The notes below the pieces were generated by a model that did no database searches, had not been told where the DNA came from, and worked only from the letters and a program-made list of their open reading frames with translations. From the NCBI RefSeq assembly GCF_015679325.1, contig NZ_JADPVI010000003.1, positions 124,001 to 188,000 of the forward strand: DNA of 64,000 bases. The letters run 5' to 3'. Positions 59,461 to 64,000 of this stretch are shown here, piece after piece. Numbering within the stretch: the first letter of the stretch is position 1; every line of letters begins with the position of its first letter. The stretch is from Kaistella gelatinilytica. GTDB taxonomy: Bacteria; Bacteroidota; Bacteroidia; Flavobacteriales; Weeksellaceae. Made by a program: the position numbers and the translations under genes.

Positions 59461-60710
59461 GACATTTCCGTATCTAAAATTTTAGATTCTCTTTCGGCTT
59501 TTAAGTCAATCAGAAAATCATCAATCATGTCTTGCGTAACATGCGCCATTGTGACGATTTTCCACCATTGCGGGTTTTGATAGTTATCTGCAACCAAATG
59601 ATATTTTTTCGCAAGCGATTCTGAAAATTGTCCCGAAACCATTGTTACAATATTCATGTAAGGATTTCGATGATATTTTATGCCCATTTCATCAAGCTTA
59701 TCACAAAGATGATTGGTAATATTTACAAATTTGTTGATCACATTTTTCCAGCCTTCAGATCCATAAGTCATCAGAATCATCCACACAGAAACAGCATTTG
59801 CGCCAGATCTACTTCCACAAAGCGTAAAATCTGACCCATAAACGTAGGAAGCTTCTTCTGTTTGTGCGTATTCTATTAAATCTTTTCTGCACAAAAAAAT
59901 CCCTGTTCCATACGGAGACTGCAGCATTTTGTGTGCATCAATTGTGACGGAGCTAATTTCGGGATTTTCAAAAGTCAAATCTTTTTCATTTGATGAAAAT
60001 GGATAAATAAATCCCCCAAAAGCAGCATCGACATGAACAAAATAATTCTTGAAATATTTTCTGACCACGTCTAAAAAAGATTTTGAATCATCTACACTTC
60101 CAAACATCGTTGTTCCCATAGAAAGGTGAACAATCAAATATCTAATTCCCTTGTCAAAGGCTTCTTTAAGCTTATTTTCAAGATCTTCCACCAAAATTTT
60201 TCTGTCCTCAAAATTTACTTTTACGGTAATCGGATTTATTCCTAATAAATTGGCGCCTTTAAAAACTGAATAATGCGCATCTTCAGAAAATATCACGGCT
60301 ATTTCTGAAGCTTTCGCGTTATTATTCTTCATAAAATAATTCCGGTAGATCCATTGTGCCTCAATGTTGGCTTCAGTTCCGCCCGTTGCAACATAGCCAT
60401 CATATTCGGATTTTTTTGCGCCGAAAATCTCTTCGGCACAAATTCTTATCACATCAATTTCTAATTGCTGAGTTCCGCTGAAATATTTTTCACCACTGCT
60501 GTAAGTATGACATCCGATGTGATTTGGATTATTAACTAAAACCGACAGAAAAGGTGCGTCTTTTAAAAAAGGAGCGCTATGAAACTGTTCCTGATCCAGA
60601 AAAGTTCCGGGAAGTCCAAGAATAGACTCCGTAGAATAGTTTAGATTTTTGTTTAATGCATCAAATACGTTTTGCCTTATCGTTTCTGGAGTAAGTTTTG
60701 GCCAATGCAT
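59457..60710 (-). CDS. PLP-dependent decarboxylase, group II (histidine/aromatic or glutamate-decarboxylase-like)
   Basis: A 417-residue fold-type I PLP enzyme. The family features are SGTQQLEIDVIRICAEEIFGA, YVATGGTEANIEAQWIYRN (PLP phosphate), HVDAAFGGFIYPFS (cofactor aspartate), and the PLP-lysine in TIDAHKMLQSPYGTG. The overall layout resembles histidine or tyrosine decarboxylases of Gram-negative bacteria more than GadB. Which amino acid is used cannot be decided. It stands alone, so a role in amine production or acid resistance is only a guess. It overlaps the DUF502 gene by 4 nt. Confidence 0.85.
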   Translation of the reverse strand: MHWPKLTPETIRQNVFDALNKNLNYSTESILGLPGTFLDQEQFHSAPFLKDAPFLSVLVNNPNHIGCHTYSSGEKYFSGTQQLEIDVIRICAEEIFGAKKSEYDGYVATGGTEANIEAQWIYRNYFMKNNNAKASEIAVIFSEDAHYSVFKGANLLGINPITVKVNFEDRKILVEDLENKLKEAFDKGIRYLIVHLSMGTTMFGSVDDSKSFLDVVRKYFKNYFVHVDAAFGGFIYPFSSNEKDLTFENPEISSVTIDAHKMLQSPYGTGIFLCRKDLIEYAQTEEASYVYGSDFTLCGSRSGANAVSVWMILMTYGSEGWKNVINKFVNITNHLCDKLDEMGIKYHRNPYMNIVTMVSGQFSESLAKKYHLVADNYQNPQWWKIVTMAHVTQDMIDDFLIDLKAERESKILDTEMS

Positions 60711-60874
60711 TTTATATCTTTTTAGTTAAAAATAATCCATCATTTATTGATGGAAAGTTCCACAAAATTACAATTTTTTATAAGATTAGAAACCTTTGAT
60801 GGAATCAGAAATATTGTGATTTTTACCATCCACTTTGAAGAATTTTAATTCCTAAAATAATATTTTCAAAATCA

Positions 60875-60903
60875 AAAAACCTCAACTTTCGTCGAGGTTT
60901 TTG
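60875..60903 (-). terminator. Intrinsic terminator with the CAACTTyCGTCG loop, copy 1
   Basis: AAACCTC pairs with GAGGTTT around the loop AACTTTCGTC; a T-run follows on both strands. On the minus strand it ends the lipoprotein gene at 60969. Confidence 0.85.
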
Positions 60904-60968
60904 CTTTTAATTTAATTAGTAAATCAATATGAAATCTGTATAAAGAAAGTCCTTTTTATCGAAGTGCT

Positions 60969-61349
60969 TTACTTTGTAATTAAAATCATATATGACCTCA
61001 GTTCATCATTAACAAAGTATTTTTTACCGTTAATTTCAATAATTGTTGAACTCATGCAAAAATTTAACTTTGTAGAATTATTATAAATAAAACCAGATAT
61101 TCTTGCGTCAACAGTCCAGTCGGATTCTGCTGGTTTTAATTTGCTGAAAATTTTTGCCAATCTCTCATTATTATCTTCAGATAAAATAAGATTCTTTATT
61201 TGGCTTGAATTCGCCAGATCATTACAACTCAAAGCTACAACCGTTGTAGTATTTAAAGAAATATAATGCATTTCAGAATGTTTTTTCTCGCAACTGTAGC
61301 AATTAAACAGTACCAATATGAAGATAAAATTGATTAATATATATTTCAT
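60969..61349 (-). CDS. Small putative lipoprotein of unknown function
   Basis: A 126-residue protein with a short signal MKYILINFIFILVLFNCYSC, possibly a lipobox at Cys17 or Cys20, followed by a beta-rich domain (MHYISLNTTTVVALSCNDLANSS to INGKKYFVNDELRSYMILI). Two further Cys lie in VVALSC and KLNFC. I recognise no family. It is a single gene, flanked on both sides by nearly identical terminator sequences. It seems to be a lineage-specific gene. Confidence 0.7.
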   Translation of the reverse strand: MKYILINFIFILVLFNCYSCEKKHSEMHYISLNTTTVVALSCNDLANSSQIKNLILSEDNNERLAKIFSKLKPAESDWTVDARISGFIYNNSTKLNFCMSSTIIEINGKKYFVNDELRSYMILITK

Positions 61350-61450
61350 GATTTTTTAATTTCTATTTATTTACAAAAAGCATTTTCGATTAGAGTCTAT
61401 TTTATTTAGCGTCTAAGTTAAAGCATCTCTAACCAACTATAACTAAACAT

Positions 61451-61480
61451 AAAAAAACCTCAACTTTCGTCGAGATTTTT
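61451..61480 (-). terminator. Intrinsic terminator with the CAACTTyCGTCG loop, copy 2
   Basis: AAAACCTC pairs with GAGATTTT with one C-A mismatch around AACTTTCGTC; a T-run of seven follows on the minus strand. It ends the EF-G-like gene at 61564. The sequence is identical to copy 1 at nearly all positions. Confidence 0.8.
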
Positions 61481-61563
61481 GCTTTAAGTATTCAAAAATT
61501 GACCATTCATAATTCACCGTTCAGAATTATACTTGGCTCTTTTCACTTTTTCCCTGGCTCTTT

Positions 61564-63687
61564 CTAAACTTCTTCCAACTGAGAATAATTTTTCACCAAT
61601 TCCTGCTGAACATTTCCCGGAACCAATTGATATTCCGAAAACTTCATTCTGAATTTAGCTCTTCCTCCTGTGATGGAACGCAAAGTCGAGCCGTAATCAT
61701 GCAATTCTCCGAGTGGAACTTCGGCCATAATTTTTTGATAATGACCTTCAGAATCCATTCCTGTTATAATAGCACGTCGCGTTTGCAAATCTCCCATGAC
61801 GTCTCCTGTATCTTCATCCGGACATAAAATCTCCACAGAATAAATCGGTTCTAAAAGTTGGGGTTTTGCATCATGAAAAGCTTCTTTAAATGCGCCGGAA
61901 GCTGCTAATTGGAAAGATATATCATTGGAATCTACGCTGTGCATTTTTCCATCGTAAACCGTAACGCGAATATTTTGACAGTGCGATCCGGTCAAAGGAC
62001 CTTCTTTCATTTGCTGCATAATTCCTTTTTTGATGGCGCCAATATACCGGTTATCAATTGCTCCACCGACGATGCACCAATAGAAAGCCAGTTTTCCGCC
62101 CCAAGGTAAATCTTCGATATCCTTTTGGCGAATATTGACGCCAATTGGATCTTCCATTCCTTCGTAGAAATTTTCTACGCGTAGGTGAATTTCCCCAAAC
62201 TGTCCGGAACCGCCCGACTGTTTTTTGTGGCGGTAATCTGCGTCGGCTTTTCCGGTAATCGTTTCCCGGTAAGAAATTCGCGGATTATCGAAATTCATAT
62301 TGACATTAAATTCTTTCAGCAATCTTTGTTTCACCAGATCCAAATGAAGCTGACCTTGGCCATGAAGAATCGTTTGTCTCAATTCCGCAGATTGTTCTAC
62401 TTTTAAAGTTGGATCTTCTTTTTCAATTTTATGCAGCGCAGTCACCAATTTTTCCATCTCAGAACTGGAATCGGTGGAAATTGCTTTTCGAATTCTGCTT
62501 TCGGGGAATTTCATAGGACGAACTTTTCGGTCCAAACCTTTTGCATTCAAAGTATTATTGGAGTGCCCATATTTTAATTTAACGGTAACGCCTAAATCTC
62601 CCGCAACCAATTCGGTCACCGGAATTCTTTCTTTTCCCTCTGCGATGAATATTTGAGAAATTCTTTCGGTTTCGCCATTATTGGCATTGATGAGTTCGTC
62701 TCCTGGTTTCAGTTTTCCACTGAGAACTTTGAAATAAGAGACCATTCCGACTTGCGGTTCAGAGCTTGTTTTATAAATAAAAATGGTTGTTTTATCATTT
62801 GGATCGTAAGAAATTTCACCGCCATTTTCCAGTTTTCGTGCAGGTCTTTCGGCGGGCGAAGGTGCGATATCATCGATGAATCCCATCAATCTTCCGCTTC
62901 CCATATCTTTTAAACCACTTGTTACAAATACTGGAAAAAATTGCTGTTTCGCTAAAGCAATGGTAATTCCTTTTGCCAATTCTTCTTCAGAAAGATTGCC
63001 TTCTGCAAAATATTTCTCCATCAAACCTTCTTCATTTTCGGCTGCGATCTCTACTAATGCACTGTGCATTTCATTGGCTTTTGCCATTTCACTTTCAGGT
63101 ATTGCTTTCTTTTCAGGTTTCCCACCATTAGGAGGAAATTCATACATCACCATTCTCAAAGCATCGATAATCGCATTGAAATTTGCACCCGAATTAAAAG
63201 GATATTGAACAGGAACTACTTTTGAACCAAATCTTTCTTTGGCCTGTTCTAAAGTTTTCTCAAAATCAGCTTTTGGATGATCCATTTGATTGATGACAAA
63301 AATCGCCGGAGTTTCATATTCTTCAACATATTCCCACACGATTTCTGTTCCTACTTCTACTCCATTTGCTGCATTTAAAACGATGATCGCAGTGTCGGCA
63401 ACTTTCAAAGAAGAAATGACTTCGCCCACAAAATCATCGAATCCGGGAGTATCTATAATATTGAGTTTGTTATTTCGCCAGTTGACGAACATTTGGTGGG
63501 AAAAAATCGTTTTGCCTTTCTCATGTTCCAGATCGGTATTGTCACTCACCGTGTTTTGTCCTTGAACGCTTCCACGGCGCTTGATCGCCCCGCCTTCGTA
63601 AAGCATGGTCTCAATCAATGTAGTTTTTCCGCTGTCGGAATGACCTAATAAAACTACATTTCGTAAATCTTTGGTATTAGCACTCAT
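61564..63687 (-). CDS. Elongation factor G paralogue (EF-G2-like GTPase)
   Basis: A 707-residue translational GTPase of the EF-G family, all five domains present. In the G domain the P-loop is GHSDSGKT (15-22). The switch II motif is DTPGF (79-83) where canonical EF-G has DTPGH: the catalytic His is replaced by Phe83. The NKxD motif reads NQMD (133-136). Such changes occur in EF-G2/FusA2 paralogues, whose ribosome-dependent GTPase activity is low or absent. Canonical fusA normally sits with the str operon, not here, so this is a paralogue. Its role is unknown. Confidence 0.9.
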   Translation of the reverse strand: MSANTKDLRNVVLLGHSDSGKTTLIETMLYEGGAIKRRGSVQGQNTVSDNTDLEHEKGKTIFSHQMFVNWRNNKLNIIDTPGFDDFVGEVISSLKVADTAIIVLNAANGVEVGTEIVWEYVEEYETPAIFVINQMDHPKADFEKTLEQAKERFGSKVVPVQYPFNSGANFNAIIDALRMVMYEFPPNGGKPEKKAIPESEMAKANEMHSALVEIAAENEEGLMEKYFAEGNLSEEELAKGITIALAKQQFFPVFVTSGLKDMGSGRLMGFIDDIAPSPAERPARKLENGGEISYDPNDKTTIFIYKTSSEPQVGMVSYFKVLSGKLKPGDELINANNGETERISQIFIAEGKERIPVTELVAGDLGVTVKLKYGHSNNTLNAKGLDRKVRPMKFPESRIRKAISTDSSSEMEKLVTALHKIEKEDPTLKVEQSAELRQTILHGQGQLHLDLVKQRLLKEFNVNMNFDNPRISYRETITGKADADYRHKKQSGGSGQFGEIHLRVENFYEGMEDPIGVNIRQKDIEDLPWGGKLAFYWCIVGGAIDNRYIGAIKKGIMQQMKEGPLTGSHCQNIRVTVYDGKMHSVDSNDISFQLAASGAFKEAFHDAKPQLLEPIYSVEILCPDEDTGDVMGDLQTRRAIITGMDSEGHYQKIMAEVPLGELHDYGSTLRSITGGRAKFRMKFSEYQLVPGNVQQELVKNYSQLEEV

Positions 63688-63923
63688 AATATTTAGTTTT
63701 TAATTATTTTTATGGAAATGCTAAAAAGGAAATGACAGTCATTTGATTTTTAGAAGTTTAAAGTTACGAAAGATTTAAATGGAGACGAAAATAAATAAGT
63801 ATTTCAAAAGATGATTTTTAACATTTTAATTTTCAATGTGCCGAAATCATTGGGAAGAAATACTATCAGTTGCTTTCTTTAAGGATATCAAATCAGAAAG
63901 CAGCAAAATGGGGTTAAAAGGTC
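63688..63923. other. Gap without recognised gene, with imperfect hairpins
   Basis: The AT-rich interval upstream of the EF-G paralogue has no convincing open frame. It contains a short palindrome AAATGACAGTCATTT near 63730-63744 and an imperfect hairpin TTGCTTTCT (63870-63878) / AGAAAGCAGCAA (63895-63906). Neither has a T-run. The promoter of the EF-G paralogue is presumably here, but I see no clear TAnnTTTG at the right place. Confidence 0.5.
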
Positions 63924-64000
63924 CATCGATGACGTTGTTTGAGGCATCGATGACGTTCACAACCTCAAGTTTGGGGTTTCGGAACGTCATTTTTGAGGTT
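63924..64000. repeat. Cluster of direct and interleaved inverted repeats at the right edge
   Basis: CATCGATGACGTT occurs at 63924-63936 and again at 63945-63957, 21 bp apart. After the second copy, AACCTCAA (63961-63968), then GAACGTCAT (63982-63990) and TTGAGGTT (63993-64000) follow. ATGACGTTC/GAACGTCAT and AACCTCAA/TTGAGGTT are two inverted repeats in A-B-A'-B' order. The cluster continues past the edge of the window. Confidence 0.75.

Noticed and set aside
60969-61349. Toxin or immunity gene flanked by direct repeats (mobile cassette)
   Set aside because: The flanking repeats are functional terminators, each at the end of a minus-strand gene; no partner, integrase or att site is present.
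63924-63957. CRISPR array
   Set aside because: Only two copies of a 13-bp repeat with an 8-bp gap are seen, far too short for repeats and spacers, and no cas gene is nearby.

Overview
The window is chromosomal DNA from a low-GC member of the Bacteroidota, most likely a flavobacterium of the Chryseobacterium/Kaistella/Epilithonimonas group (Weeksellaceae). The reasons are the gene families (Alternative Complex III instead of a bc1 complex, an RprXY-like two-component pair, DUF4271 next to hemD, DUF4296), protein sequences that look typical of that group, almost no Shine-Dalgarno sequences, and many promoters with the flavobacterial pattern TTG - 16 to 23 nt - TAnnTTTG. The genus is inferred, not proven. 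I see no phage, IS element, CRISPR array, rRNA or tRNA gene.

Layout. 1-2.3 kb: start of mutS and, divergently, a SpoU/TrmH methyltransferase, with overlapping promoters. 2.5-8.9 kb: an RND multidrug efflux operon (GbsR/MarR-type regulator, adaptor, pump, outer-membrane factor). 9-15.9 kb: housekeeping genes (SUI1 factor, nucleoside phosphorylase, tag, fabI, threonine aldolase), two broken genes, and a DtxR-type regulator with a palindrome in its promoter. 16-24.7 kb: pruA, a small stress-like protein, a zinc metallopeptidase, a PAP2 phosphatase plus EptA pair (predicted lipid A remodelling), ribH, a TPR protein, apt and a lipoprotein. 24.8-33.3 kb: the complete six-gene Alternative Complex III operon actABCDEF. 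33.5-45.3 kb: SPOR protein, two-component system, oligopeptidase B, hemD, dolichol-phosphate-mannose-type glycosyltransferase, tgt, LptF/G-type permease, birA. 45.4-50.1 kb: a run rsfS-ftsH-LUD-cdsA-psd, with membrane protein quality control next to phosphatidylethanolamine synthesis. 50.2-64 kb: flavoprotein, thioesterase, thiL, M28 peptidase, rplU-rpmA, acyltransferase, miaE, DUF502, a PLP decarboxylase, and an EF-G paralogue.

Systems seen together: the efflux operon and the PAP2/EptA pair both suggest envelope defence against antibiotics and cationic peptides. ActABCDEF is the quinol-oxidising step of the respiratory chain. cdsA, psd and eptA are linked through phosphatidylethanolamine, which EptA uses as donor.

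The most unusual signals are not classical genes: (i) three copies of a two-hairpin intergenic element with constant framework and variable hairpins (9453-9530, 51981-52084, 55698-55790), two of them in the leader just before a start codon; (ii) sigma-54-like -24/-12 promoters before small membrane or stress-like proteins; (iii) a repeat cluster with interleaved inverted arms at the right edge; (iv) a tRNA-guanine transglycosylase in which the three zinc-binding cysteines are replaced; and (v) an M28 peptidase gene whose frameshift is explained by loss of one copy of a 7-bp direct repeat.
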